Shown here piece by piece: positions 19,780 to 29,076 of a stretch of DNA of 64,000 nt. Both the position numbers and the translations under genes were made by a program. This DNA is from Hermatobates lingyangjiaoensis (taxonomy: Eukaryota; Arthropoda; Insecta; Hemiptera; Hermatobatidae), in contig JAPFBL010000582.1 in NCBI GenBank assembly GCA_026182355.1, forward strand, positions 248,001 to 312,000, read 5' to 3'. The notes under the pieces were generated by a model. The model had not been told where the DNA came from. It searched no databases and worked only from the letters and a program-made list of their open reading frames with translations. Positions within the stretch are counted from its first letter, which is position 1, and every line of letters starts with the position of its first letter.

Positions 19780-20504
19780 TTCATATTTTACACTTAAAAA
19801 AAACCCTGATTTATAAAGAGAAACTCTCTTTATAGAAATGAATATTCTGTAATGTGAGTCTCTCGTTTTCCTTTAGTTTTTCTTATATGGTTCAGGACTG
19901 ATTATTATCGTAAATTATTCATTAATCAATGATTAAGTTACTTACTTAATCAAATAATCAGGTACTTAATGCATTAATAATTAATCAGCCTACTAATTAA
20001 GTAATGTTATAATATGAATAATGAATTAATGGTGGGTTTTGTTGTAGGATTCACCCCTGAATCGTAACAACCGTATGTTAACATTTCCTCTGTCATGCAT
20101 AGTGCTCCCTTAGTACAATACTATTTGATTAATAGCTTTCATCTTGTTTTTTATTTTTTCCAAAAACAGATCAATATTTGCATTTGGAAAAAAAAACTGA
20201 GTTATGTTCAAAAGTAGATAAAAAAATTTCCAATATTCTAACTGATGGACTTTTTTATTTTTATTCTATCCTTTTTGTTTTCTGATTTTATACAATATTA
20301 CTTAAATCTCTATATAGTTGTTATGTCTTTTTCACGTATATAACTTTAAAATTCTGGAAAAAAACAATTCTGACCAATTGTTTAGGTTTATTAATGTAGA
20401 TTGTAAATTTTAAAAGTATATTTTATTATTATGTTTAATTGAAGTGAATTAAGTGATGTTAGTGTAAATAAGCATTGTATTAAGAATTGTAAAAATATTG
20501 TAAA
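19780..20504. other. AT-rich spacer
   Basis: No gene or repeat family recognised. Confidence 0.4.
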
Positions 20505-20510
20505 AAGAAT

Positions 20511-20546
20511 TCCTTGATAATGGTCAGTGTAGACCGAAACATCGGA
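20511..20546 (+). ncRNA. Hammerhead variant, class II core (U3/A8), N family
   Basis: TCC, TTGATAA 20514-20520, T, stem II GGTC/GACC with loop AGTGTA, GAAA 20536-20539, then CATC, GGA. Stem I TCC/GGA is perfect. The core has U for C3 and A for G8. Stem III is shortened: ACATC in place of ACATGTC. Confidence 0.55.
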
Positions 20547-20599
20547 CCCAATGTAAATACGGAAAACAAAAACAAATCATTCGGTGAGTTGTTTTATGT
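20519..20599 (+). pseudogene. PLE N-terminal ORF start overlapping the ribozyme
   Basis: ATG at 20519-20521 is formed by A9, the extra T and the first G of stem II. It reads MVSVDRNIGPNVN then KNKSFGEL, the same motif as at 44560-44740, and then loses similarity. The ribozyme GACCGAAAC is translated as Asp-Arg-Asn. Confidence 0.6.
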
Positions 20600-20682
20600 T
20601 TTCTATAGTTATCAATTACAAATATATATTAATATTAAACACATAATTTACCGTCTTACCTCATACATTGCTGCCGTAGCTG

Positions 20683-20718
20683 TCGGACCGGTTTCGGGTG
20701 TCACCCATCTTCAACACG
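20683..20718 (-). ncRNA. Hammerhead variant, U3 core, family F
   Basis: GTG, core TTGAAGA, T, stem II GGGT/ACCC, GAAA, stem III ACCGGT, cleavage C, CGA. Position 3 is U in place of C. Confidence 0.55.
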
Positions 20719-20784
20719 AACTGATCTAATGAATCCTACGTATCTGCTTGGTAGGGAGATAGGTAGGATTCATTAGATAAGTTT

Positions 20785-20819
20785 GTGTTGAAGATGGGTG
20801 ACACCCGAAACCGGTCCGA
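20785..20819 (+). ncRNA. Hammerhead variant, U3 core, family F
   Basis: Mirror of 20683-20718 with the same TTGAAGAT core, GGGT/ACCC stem II and ACCGGT stem III. Confidence 0.55.
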
Positions 20820-20949
20820 GAGCTACGGCAGAAATGTACGAGGTAAGAAGGTATATTATGTGTTTAATAATAATAATACTAACCTCTGTGATAATGATGA
20901 AATGCATGAACAAATATATATATATATATATTATATATATATATATCAT

Positions 20950-21105
20950 ATATAGTCAAACCACAATAAGAAAATGGGGAGTTGGGTTTTTGACTCTGAC
21001 GAAGACCGCTTGTTACGGTTGAAAGATCTTAGTCTTGTTTTCCCATTTTCTTATTGTGGTTTGATCATTGATTGTTATTTCACGTGTTTATGTGAAATCT
21101 TTATA
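20950..21105 (+). mobile_element. PLE family A unit with short inverted start
   Basis: Begins with an inverted family A end (gtcaaaccacaataagaaaatgg) and switches at 20981 to gttgggtttttgactctgac. It ends with tttcacgtgtttatgtgaaa before (TA)n. Confidence 0.75.
20992..21034 (+). ncRNA. Hammerhead ribozyme, PLE family A (intact)
   Basis: GACT 20992-20995, CTGACGA 20996-21002, A, stem II GACCG/CGGTT with loop CTTGTTA, GAAA, stem III AGATCT, cleavage T, AGTC 21031-21034. Stem I is four perfect pairs. This is a good type copy for family A. Confidence 0.75.
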
Positions 21106-21244
21106 TATATATATATATATATAATATATATATATATATATTGGCTGCACTGCGTGTCATTGTATCGTTGTTTACATCGGCCAATGGACGCATTTACGTC
21201 TCCGTCCTTCATTCTTTCTCCTTTTTATTTTCTTTTTTTCTTCT

Positions 21245-21278
21245 CTCCTGAAGACGGCAAGACGCCGAGATTCGTGAG
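21245..21278 (+). ncRNA. Hammerhead remnant, PLE family C
   Basis: CTC, CTGAAGA, C, GGC/GCC, but GAAA is GAGA and stem III is gone. Probably inactive. It lies in a family C unit at about 21150-21325. Confidence 0.45.
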
Positions 21279-21313
21279 TGTTAGTCCTTTTTCTTGTGTT
21301 CTCTAGCTGTAAG

Positions 21314-21344
<31 letters not shown>

Positions 21345-21439
21345 TCACGTAACTCACCACAAATGATTGAAAATAATCGCTCTGGACCTTTCGTTTTTAC
21401 GTCTGAATATTATATCACGCGTTATTATGACAATTTTGT

Positions 21440-21720
21440 ATATATATATAATACATAGTTAAATAACGCCCCATATTTGTCTTGTATCTGTTTCTTACAC
21501 AATTTCTCCAGTTTCCGGATTTCCTTCCTCGTCTCTTCATAAAAACTATAATGTTTGTCACCAATATTGCTTATAGCAATACAAATTAATGAAGAGATGA
21601 CGAAGGAATTCCGGAAACTGGAGAAATTGTGTAAGAAACAGATACAAGCCAAATATGGGGCGTTATTTAACAATATATGTTTAAATGAAGGACTGCTTCC
21701 AACTTTTACAAATATATATA
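21440..21720. pseudogene. PLE N-terminal ORF fold-back
   Basis: The plus strand 21580-21720 reads EMTKEFRKLEKLCKKQIQAKYG, then ALFNNICLNEGLLPTFTNIYI. The minus strand 21600-21460 gives the inverted copy KEIRKLEKLCKKQIQDKYG. No ribozyme remains. Confidence 0.65.
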
Positions 21721-21893
21721 TTTGTAAATTTGGGGAGCAATCCTTCTTTTATACATGTTTTGTTGAACGACCTTTGTACTGTGGCATGAATAAATTTCAT
21801 TGTCTATCTTTCAAGTTTTCTCACCTTTGTTTTAAATATTTCTGGTACTAAATATACTAGTTCTCCAAATGCTTTATTCTTTATAACTGACAT
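21721..21893 (-). pseudogene. PLE N-terminal ORF, one stop codon
   Basis: The ATG (21891-21893) sits in stem III of the ribozyme. It reads MSVIKNKAFGELVYLVPEIF and KVRKLER, then a stop, then FNKTCIKEGLLPKFTNIYI up to the TATA shared with the neighbouring unit. The C-terminal RT and endonuclease are absent. Confidence 0.65.
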
Positions 21894-21924
21894 GTTTCGG
21901 TCTCCTTGACCATCTTCAGAGTTA
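21884..21924 (-). ncRNA. Hammerhead ribozyme, N family (intact)
   Basis: TAACT, CTGAAGA, T, stem II GGTC/GACC with loop AAGGA, GAAA, stem III ACATGT, cleavage C, AGTTA. Stem I is five perfect pairs. Stem III contains the ORF start codon. This is one of the best folds in the window. Confidence 0.8.
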
Positions 21925-22026
21925 ATCATATTCCTATAAAAAAAAACAACTTATTCCTACTAACTACCATTATATACAGTATACATTTCTTAAATTAACA
22001 GTATAATCTTTCATAACATCCAGAAA

Positions 22027-22570
22027 AAGCAGCAAAAGAAGTAACTAACAGAGAAACTAGAAATACGAGTGTAATAGCTGTGAGGCCGAATGACATCAGG
22101 AAAAACATTATAAAAACAATATGGACAGGATGGAAAACCGAATGGAATAAAGAAACCACCCAACTTTGGAAAATAATGGGACCCATTGGGACAACATTGA
22201 ACACTGGATCAGGAAATCGGGAAACGAATGTGATATTAAACCGCCTACGTATAGGTCACACACGAGTTACACATAGTTACCTGTTATCAAAAGAGCAAAG
22301 ACCCTCTTGCCCAAAATGTAATGAAATATTGACGGTGGCTCACTTAATTGAAGAATGTCCACAATTAGAACAAGAAAGGATGTCTGCAGGCATACCATCA
22401 AAATTAATAATAGCACTAGCCCCTGATAATAAATATTCCAACGAAGTGACATCATTCCTGAAGGAAATAAATTTATATAATAAAATATGAGAAACTAAAG
22501 AACTGAACAAAATGAGACAGTGCTAATGTCCAAGTAGACGATGCACTTATCAACCTAAATAAAAAAAAAA
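22027..22570 (+). mobile_element. Non-LTR LINE, 5'-truncated, with 12-bp target duplication
   Basis: Flanked by identical aacatccagaaa at 22015-22026 and 22571-22582, with a poly(A) run of about 12 at the 3' end. Only the ORF2 C-terminus and a short 3' UTR remain. Confidence 0.9.
22030..22490 (+). pseudogene. LINE ORF2 C-terminal fragment with zinc knuckle
   Basis: The frame is open from the truncation point and has no own start. Residues ILNRLRIGHTRVTHSYLL, then CPKCNEILTVAHLIEECPQ: a CX2C...HX4C knuckle after the W...W region, as at the end of I/jockey-type ORF2 proteins. The stop is at 22490. RT and most of the RNase H are missing. The exact clade cannot be fixed from this piece. Confidence 0.8.
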
Positions 22571-22594
22571 AACATCCAGAAATAGTTCTATCAC

Positions 22595-22705
22595 CAAAAT
22601 AGAACCCAACTCAGTTGGGTTTTTGACTCTGACGAAAACCGCTGGTTACGGTTGAAAGATCTTAGTCTTGTGTTCCCATTTTGTTATTGTGATTTGATCA
22701 TTGAT
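22595..22705 (+). mobile_element. PLE family A unit
   Basis: gttgggtttttgactctgac, ribozyme 22625-22667, ttgatcattgatatatata end. The terminal hairpin is missing. Confidence 0.7.
22625..22667 (+). ncRNA. Hammerhead ribozyme, PLE family A
   Basis: GACT, CTGACGA, A, stem II AACCG/CGGTT (better paired than the GACCG form), GAAA, AGATCT, T, AGTC. Confidence 0.75.
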
Positions 22706-22739
22706 ATATATATATATATATATATATATACTAAACATA

Positions 22740-22985
22740 AGAAACGGTTCACAAGGACTATAAAACTTTAAATTACACAAAGCACGACACAGAAAAAAGA
22801 ATAAAAATAACACTTACAGAAAAGAACTTTGCGCTCCGTTCTTCGACGTGGGGAGATCTCTCTCACTTCGTCCTCTCTTCTAGTCTACTCCTGATGACGA
22901 ACAACAGTTCGAAATATTGAATTCTATAAGTGTTCTTTTTATTCTTTTTTCTGTGTCGTGCTTTGTGTAATTTAAAGTTATATAT
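22740..22985. mobile_element. PLE family B unit, short fold-back
   Basis: Inverted end (taaactttaaattacacaaag) at 22765 and its partner at 22970. Ribozyme 22888-22923 (+): CTC, CTGATGA, C, GAAC/GTTC, GAAA, ATAT, T, GAA. Confidence 0.7.
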
Positions 22986-22989
22986 ATAC

Positions 22990-23100
22990 ATACCATGTAT
23001 TTGGATTTGACCAATTTTTTAGGTTCTAGATCAAACTCTACCGACATTTTGGTTTTTTTTTTAACCTTTTTCATAGGCAGAAGTAAAAATTTTTTGAATA
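22990..23100 (-). mobile_element. PLE family H fragment
   Basis: Minus-strand class III ribozyme remnant 23039-23079. Stem II is GGTT with a long A loop, and the G of GAAA is A, so it is probably dead. Confidence 0.5.
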
Positions 23101-23730
23101 CAAAAATGAAATTTATATTATAACATACTTGTATAAGAAATGTTCATTATTTATTTAAACATCGTCAATGTTTATTGTGATACATTCGATTATATAGTTA
23201 TATGGGTCAATACTGAAAATAACTTTAGCAACATATTTGTAACGTTTTTTTTTGCTTCTTCATTGGTATTTCCTATGATCTATCTGAACCTCTGAAGAAA
23301 GGTGGTTTCTTTTTAAGCAGTCGTAAATAAGCAGCACTAAGGGACTTATTTATGCGTGTATATTTATTTATAGTGGGTTAGTCTGGCACAGTCATGCACC
23401 TTTTCCAGTTTTGGCAGAATTCGGATGAGTCATTATCACTTTGTCTATTTTTAACGAATGTGTTCCGCGAAAGCTAGCCAATAGTTACACAAGGGGTTTT
23501 TTTTAACGCACTCATCTTTTTAATGAAGAACTGTTTTCTACTTGATATCGTAACAAATCAAAAAAAAAAAAATTAATGAAAATATAACAATACAAAACTA
23601 CAGCTTTTCACTTTAAAATAATCCAATTTTAATTAAAAAAAGTTCTTTTAGTGTGATAATTTAAAATAAGTACAGTTAACCCACATTACACAAGTTTATT
23701 AACGCGTTGTACTACATACACTATTCCTTG
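23101..23730. other. AT-rich spacer
   Basis: No gene or family recognised; a run of T and A homopolymers at 23500-23640. Confidence 0.4.
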
Positions 23731-23735
23731 GTTAA

Positions 23736-23772
23736 TGCCTGAAGAAGAACACTATGTGTTCGAAACGCGTTG
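23736..23772 (+). ncRNA. Hammerhead ribozyme, PLE family D
   Basis: TGC, CTGAAGA 23739-23745, A, stem II GAACAC/GTGTTC with loop TAT, GAAA, stem III ACGCGT, T, GTTT. It is followed by the family D tail (tgtggagaccatttcatta, atgagtaaataccacataat) to about 23875. Confidence 0.75.
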
Positions 23773-24104
23773 TTTATATTATTAAATTTCTGTATGTGGA
23801 GACCATTTCATTAGCTTTTTACCTTGCAATGAGTAAATACCACATAATAACTGATTGCACTACCTTAGAATTGCAGAAGTTATTTTCATTTTCAAGTTTC
23901 TTAAAATTATTAATCATATTACTTTCAGAATTAGTAGTAATCATGTTGATTATATCTCGTAAAGTCTCAGGAGAGCTCGATCGGTTTTTGGTCCCATCTT
24001 TTTGTTTCCATCTTCAAAAACTCTTGAGCATCGGAGTTGCATTTGAAGATTGCATTTTTTTATTTGAACGTCTTTATTCTAGGTTCAAATAAAACTGACG
24101 TGAG

Positions 24105-24200
24105 ATGGGTTTTTGACTCTGACGAAGACCGCTTGTTACGGTTGAAAGATATTAGTCTTATTTTCCCATTTTGTTATTGTGGTTTGATCATTGATATATA
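24105..24200 (+). mobile_element. PLE family A unit
   Basis: Ribozyme 24115-24157: GACT, CTGACGA, A, GACCG/CGGTT, GAAA, AGATAT (one change from AGATCT), T, AGTC; then tgtggtttgatcattga and TATA. Confidence 0.7.
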
Positions 24201-24204
24201 TATA

Positions 24205-24620
24205 TACATAGTTCACACAGGAGAAAGAAAAACAAATAAAATCACACACAAAAAAGACTCACAACGATATTTCGACATTCGTCGTCAGGTAGAAGTAGTC
24301 CCTTTGAGTAGCTGAAGCTAACTGATATATATATATATAAATATATATATAATATATAATATATATATATATAATATATATATATATATATTTGATCAAA
24401 CCACAAAAAGAAAATGGGAAAACAAGACTAAGATCTTTCAACCGTAACAAGCGGTCTTCGTTAACAAGAGTCCACTTGTCAACCGCTTGTTACGGTTGAA
24501 TGATCTTAGTCTTGTTTTCCCATTTCTTATTGTGGTTTGATCATTGATATATATATATATATATTTGAACCTAGAAAATTTGACCAAATCCCGATTAGAT
24601 AACGATATATATTGAATCTG

Positions 24621-24660
<40 letters not shown>

Positions 24661-24780
24661 ATGATCAAACCACAATAAGAAATGGGAAAACAAGACTATT
24701 TCTTGTGGTTTGATCATTGATTGTTATTTCACGTGTTTATGTGAAAGCTTTATATATATATATATATATATATACATATT
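24205..24780. mobile_element. PLE J fragment and two family A fold-backs in (TA)n
   Basis: 24262-24292 (-) is a family J ribozyme (CTGACGA, weak stem II). 24395-24545 is a family A palindrome whose centre falls inside the ribozyme, so each arm has only half of it. 24660-24760 is a second, shorter family A palindrome lacking the ribozyme. Confidence 0.65.
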
Positions 24781-24789
24781 AACAGATTC

Positions 24790-24920
24790 AATAATATATT
24801 GACCGTTTGAATGAATAGGTGTGTTATCTAATCGGGATTCGGTCAAATTTTCTAGGTTCAAAAATCAAACTCTCATTGCCGACGTTTCGGTTTTATTTGA
24901 AAATACATTTTCGTTGGAAA
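24790..24920 (-). mobile_element. PLE family H end, ribozyme cut
   Basis: aatcgggattcggtcaaatt and cattgccgacgtttcggttt are present, but the sequence leaves homology inside stem II at about 24905. Confidence 0.6.
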
Positions 24921-25380
24921 TGACCTTCTTACATATGTTATAGAAAGGATTTTATCCTACAATGAATAATTACAAATTATTTGTTTTAAAAAGTAAACTG
25001 TGTTGGTAGGCCAGCAGACTGTATTTATGTTCATTCTAGGCGACGGAATAGCCATGTCATGTCATCCAAGATGACTGCGACTAGTTGAGTAGGCGTGTAT
25101 AGGTTTGCAGGTGAGGCGACGTGAACAAGGCTGGTGTAGGATTTCTTTGTTAGCTAACCAGTTCAGCCACTGCGCTGTCCCAAGCTCTGTCTATAGTTCT
25201 GCTTTAGTCTTGGCAATTGTTTGTTTACGTAAACGTTATTGTTCCACGGAATGAATACCGGCTAGTGTAAATCTTTTTTCATTCTCACGTGCGTTTATTT
25301 CAAAATGTTTTTACTCTTATTTACACGCACTTCATAAGCATTGTATTTTATAACCATTCCTTACTTAGGATACACTTAAT
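24921..25380. other. Spacer without recognised gene
   Basis: A GC-richer patch at 25000-25210. No family or gene recognised. Confidence 0.4.
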
Positions 25381-25460
25381 GAATCATTTGTGGAGACCAT
25401 TTCATTAGCTTTTTACCCCAAAATGAGTAAATACCACATAATAACTGATTACACTACCTT
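25380..25460 (+). mobile_element. PLE family D tail fragment
   Basis: tgtggagaccatttcattag through atgagtaaataccacataat, the 3' tail of family D without its ribozyme. Confidence 0.55.
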
Positions 25461-25494
25461 TCTTTTTTTTCCATTTTTTTAACCGATCCCCCAG

Positions 25495-25745
25495 CTGGTT
25501 AGATTCACCAGCCCTTTACAGTTTTTTTGTTTGATCGGTGATTCTACATTGAGGTGTCTCCTAAATAGGAATCTTTAACGAGTACCTGACATCACACAGG
25601 CTCGGGACCGACGGCCTAACGTCCTCTCCGAGGGACGACGTACTCAGATTAATTCACATCCTCATGTGAATAAACTGAAGGCCAAAGTAGGTATCGAACC
25701 CTGGACCTAACAGTTCAGAGGCGAGTACGTTAACCTCTGAAAAGT
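25495..25745 (-). mobile_element. tRNA-derived SINE, tail type 2
   Basis: tttttttgtttgatcggtga (tail), body gaccgacggcctaacgtcct, head near 25740. A local aagttcagtaacgaacgt duplication follows at 25740-25805. Confidence 0.75.
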
Positions 25746-25814
25746 TCAAAAACGAACCTTAAAGTTCAGTAACGAACGTACAAAAAGTTCAGTACGTTAA
25801 CCTAGCCTTCTTGC

Positions 25815-26200
25815 ACTACCTTAGAATTTAGGGATATGACAGTAAATTTAAAAAATGAAAACAGAATTTTAATTATTGCGACAGATTTAATATTAAAATG
25901 ATGTATATTCTAAAAATCATTTGTATATTTTAAAAACATATGAAAATTTAATTTTCCGGATGGTGTTTAAATCAAAAAATAAAAAGTCAGTCAAAAGAGA
26001 ATACAATGATTTTCATAGCTCTCCAATGATATTTTACTTCAAAATTATAATTTTAAGGAAATAATTATTAATTTAAATAATAATTCACTATATACCTAAA
26101 TAATAATTATATCTTGATATAGCTTGTTCCTTTTTGTGTTTTTTGTTTTCTTTTGGTTAATGAATTTGTTTTCAGTACTTATGTTTTCAATAAATCATTT
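25815..26200. other. AT-rich spacer
   Basis: No gene recognised. Confidence 0.4.
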
Positions 26201-26202
26201 TT

Positions 26203-26245
26203 GGGCTTGAAAATGCAAAACAATTTTTGGCGAAACGTCAGCTTT
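26203..26245 (+). ncRNA. Hammerhead-like motif, class II core
   Basis: GGGC, TTGAAAAT, a stem II region GCAAAA...TTTTGGC with one bulge, GAAA, stem III ACGT, cleavage C, AGC. The core again has U3 and A8. Stem I is ambiguous in register, so this is a weaker candidate. Confidence 0.4.
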
Positions 26246-26479
26246 GGACAAAATCCTCAAGAATCCTATTTTGAATTTTAACTTTATATGTTTGTAAAAT
26301 ATTTTTCGAATTTATGTATAACCACATTGGTATACATAACTACGATAATGTAATGCAAGGAACAAAAAAGGTCAAAAAACAGGATTATATCAAAATTTGA
26401 TTTTTATCGTAATCAGAAAAAAAGGTTCTGTGTTCGATTGACACTTGAGTATTAATACTTATGTGCATGGGAATTAATA

Positions 26480-26790
26480 TACACTATAAATTCGGAAAAA
26501 ACGATCCAAACTGGACAAACATAAATTCAAAAACGAAAATGAGTATCGCACAGAGTAAAGAAATACACTTACTGACTTATATTTTGGGAAAATCCGCCTT
26601 CAGGAAAAAGGAGAGAAGGGGACTAAGCACGCTTTTAACGCAGGGTTACCCTGACGTTGCGTTTACACTGTGCTTGTTTTCCCTCTCTCTTTTCTTCTGA
26701 AGACGGATTTCCCGAAAAATTGAGTCTGTAAGTGTATTTCTTTACTCTGTGTGTTACTCTTTTTCGTTTTTGAACTTGGTTTATATATTT
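26480..26790. mobile_element. PLE family C fold-back
   Basis: Arms share cagagtaaagaaatacactt. Ribozymes: minus 26576-26606 (core CTGAAGG, GAAA lost) and plus 26694-26724 (CTT, CTGAAGA, C, GGATTTCCC, GAAA, AATT, GAG). Only the right one could fold. Confidence 0.65.
26694..26724 (+). ncRNA. Hammerhead ribozyme, PLE family C
   Basis: Stem I CTT/GAG with one G.U pair, CTGAAGA 26697-26703, C, stem II GG/CC, GAAA, AATT, then GAG. One extra A lies before AATT. Confidence 0.55.
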
Positions 26791-26799
26791 ATATATATA

Positions 26800-27110
26800 T
26801 ATATAACACTTAAAATAAATAGTGACAAATAGACTGAAACATAACAAAAGACTCACTTTTCAATATTTCGATCGTAATGGCGGTCGTCCTCAGGAGAAGA
26901 AGTGAATTGACGGAGGGATGACAGTCAACTAAACTATATATGTATACAGATTCAGAGCAAGGGTTCTCGAGGATTTTGGTCAATAAAAAATTCAGCTAGT
27001 TAATATCTGCCATCTAGTTTATTGACCAAAATCCTCGAGAACCCTTGCTCTGAATCTGGATAAATCAGTGGTCGAGAAGCTACATCAGTATATATATAAT
27101 ACTATATATA
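26800..27110. mobile_element. PLE J-like unit with a second palindrome
   Basis: 26857-26898 (-) is a ribozyme: CTGAGGA, C, stem II GACCG/CGATC, GAAA, ATAT, T, GAAAAG. 26950-27060 is a separate inverted repeat (gagcaagggttctcgaggat and its reverse complement). Related ribozyme at 51267-51310. Confidence 0.6.
26857..26898 (-). ncRNA. Hammerhead ribozyme, J-like
   Basis: Core CTGAGGA intact, GAAA intact, stem III ATAT, cleavage T. Stem II GACCG pairs with CGATC less one base; the copy at 51267-51310 has the perfect CGGTC. Confidence 0.65.
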
Positions 27111-27149
27111 TATAACTTGTTGTCTAATACAACAAGACTGATACAACTG

Positions 27150-27275
27150 TATCAGTTGGGTTTTTGACTCTGACGAAGACCGCTTGTCACGGTTGAAAGA
27201 TCTTAGTCTTGTTTTCCCATTTTCTTATTGTGGTTTGATCATTGATTGTTATTTCACGTGTTTATGTGAAATCTT
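27150..27275 (+). mobile_element. PLE family A unit
   Basis: Full short unit ending in tttcacgtgtttatgtgaaa and (TA)n. Ribozyme 27166-27208: GACT, CTGACGA, A, GACCG/CGGTT, GAAA, AGATCT, T, AGTC, all intact. Confidence 0.8.
27166..27208 (+). ncRNA. Hammerhead ribozyme, PLE family A (intact)
   Basis: Identical in all paired and core positions to 20992-21034, with one loop change (CTTGTCA). Confidence 0.75.
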
Positions 27276-27308
<33 letters not shown>

Positions 27309-27329
27309 TATATTATATACGTTTATATA

Positions 27330-27630
27330 AAAGTAAAACCACAATGATAGTAATAGAAAGGTGAAAAAATGCTCTAATTTTGTTTTATTTATGTTATAAG
27401 AAAGTAAATACAGGAAAGTATTCAGTTCAGAAAATGAAAAGCAGAAGGAAAAAAGAGAGATAGTAATGAAAACAGCTGAAAATGAACAGGTGGCAAGAAA
27501 GTAAGGAAAGGTACAAGAAACAGGAAAACTGTTTGCTTTCCAAAGTCCACACTTAGAAGGCTTTCACCTGGGGGTGCTGTTCTGGGGGGGGGGGGGGGAA
27601 ATTAAGGCTCAATTATTAACAGCGAGCCAC
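27330..27630. other. Purine-rich spacer with G-run
   Basis: No gene. A run of about 16 G at 27583-27598. Confidence 0.4.
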
Positions 27631-27635
27631 ACCTG

Positions 27636-27940
27636 TTGATTCTACATTGGGAGTACCTGACATCATACAGGCTCGTGACCGACGGCTTAAGTCCTCTCCA
27701 AGGGACGATGTGCTTATTCATCTTTCTTGTGAATAAATCGAGGACCACACTGGGTGTTGAACTCCTAATCTACTAGTTCAGAGCCGAATACGTTAACCAC
27801 TAAGCTAACCAGCACCCTATACGGGAACTCAAATAAAAACCTATAAATATAACAATCTTAATAAAATTTAAAAAGACGGAAAAAAGTTACAATAGTAAAC
27901 AATAAAGAAACCGATCAGATAGAATAGGGGTTCACAAGTG
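27636..27940 (-). mobile_element. tRNA-derived SINE with shared 5' flank
   Basis: Minus-strand SINE head near 27815 and the same 5' flank as 15470-15570 (acggaaaaaagttac, caataaagaaac). It is internally deleted in the body relative to other copies. Confidence 0.7.
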
Positions 27941-28039
27941 AACAAACTTTGCGAACCCTTGAATTAGACCAAACTTCGAAAGAAGAAAACCAGTTTAAAT
28001 ATATGTAGTATTAAATTATATGTTGTATTGTATATTCAG

Positions 28040-28140
28040 TTCAAAATTGAAGATAGGCAGCACAGAAAGTAAAGAAACACACTTAACAGACTCAAATTTT
28101 AGGGCAATCCATCTTCAGGAGAAAAAACGGATTATATGTA
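28040..28140 (-). mobile_element. PLE family C fragment
   Basis: Ribozyme remnant 28091-28122: CTC, CTGAAGA, T, GGATTGCCC, but GAAA is TAAA. One arm only. Confidence 0.55.
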
Positions 28141-28274
28141 CACAGAAATATATATATATATATATACTTGGGTCTGTGTAATTTACATATATATTATATT
28201 AAGATATGATAATATAATTTATATATATATATATATATATACGTAATATACATTACAGAAATGTAATGACGTAC

Positions 28275-28335
28275 ATTATGGCATTCGATCTTAGTCTTGT
28301 TTTCCCATTTCTTATTGTGGTTTGATCATATATAT
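28275..28335 (+). mobile_element. PLE family A fragment
   Basis: gatcttagtcttgttttccc to tgtggtttgatcat then TATA. The cut lies within stem III of the ribozyme. Confidence 0.55.
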
Positions 28336-28429
28336 AATATTACATATAAATTAAATGAATAAATAATTATCATATATATCAATATATTTATCAAATAGAT
28401 CAAATTCAATCTGTATTATATATATATAT

Positions 28430-28735
28430 ATATTGTATGTTTTGTTATTGAGGGCTAGGTCATATAAAAGAAAATAAACTCCTTCCTAGGCCAACGTTTC
28501 GATGTATTTGTACAAAACATACAATAGAAGAGAAGAGGTCATGAACAATTTTTTGAGAATACATATATATATATATATTGATATAAATAGGCAGCAGTTC
28601 CTCTTTTAAGAAGGTATCATTAAAATTAACCGGAGTCTCGGCATTCATTATCCTAAGACTGAGAGATTCGGTCCTACGAACTAACCTCCTGCTAACAGGG
28701 TTCAACTGGAAAACGAGTTGACCAAGTGACATGTT
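28430..28735 (-). mobile_element. PLE family E end and N-terminal ORF fragment sharing one (TA)n
   Basis: 28435-28560 is a family E arm whose ribozyme is cut at its loop (28489-28512). 28590-28732 is an N-family ORF in the same orientation: MSLGQLVFQLNP, TESLSLRIMNAE, then KEELLPIYINIYI at the TATA. The start reads ACATGTC, as in ribozyme-bearing copies, but GAAA is absent upstream. Confidence 0.6.
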
Positions 28736-28879
28736 AAATTAAAATCGATGACTCATGCTTAGTCGTTGCTATTAATATATTAAAAGGATTAGTACAAGTT
28801 AATATAAAGAGAAGGTCAAAGGTCAATAAAGAACAAGATACAAGCGGTTAGAATATACGTATATATATATATATATTCG

Positions 28880-29076
28880 TATATTTCGGGAGCAGACCTT
28901 CGTTTATGCATGTCTTGTTAAATTGTATGCCTACTTTTAATCTCACAACTTTTCTACTGAATCTCTCGATTTCTCTAATACACTTTCTCCATTTTTGTGG
29001 TACAAGATAGATTAGTTGACCAAAGTTTTTATTTACATAGTCCGACATGTTTCGGTCCTCACTGACCATTATCAAG
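28880..29076 (-). pseudogene. PLE N-terminal ORF fragment overlapping ribozyme
   Basis: Reads MVSEDRNMSDYVNKNFGQLI, then a KWRKCIREIERFSRKVV stretch and FNKTCINEGLLPKYTNIYI. The first Met lies at the core/stem II junction of the ribozyme and the second (MSD) in its stem III, both in frame. No RT follows; the frame runs into TATA. Confidence 0.65.

Larger units (their letters stand above)
20505..20905. mobile_element. PLE N-family start plus fold-back with two ribozymes
   Basis: 20505-20600 is a ribozyme fused to an N-terminal ORF start. 20610-20900 is a palindrome whose arms share ttaaacacataatttaccgt-type ends, a ribozyme each and aggattcattagat at the centre. Confidence 0.65.
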
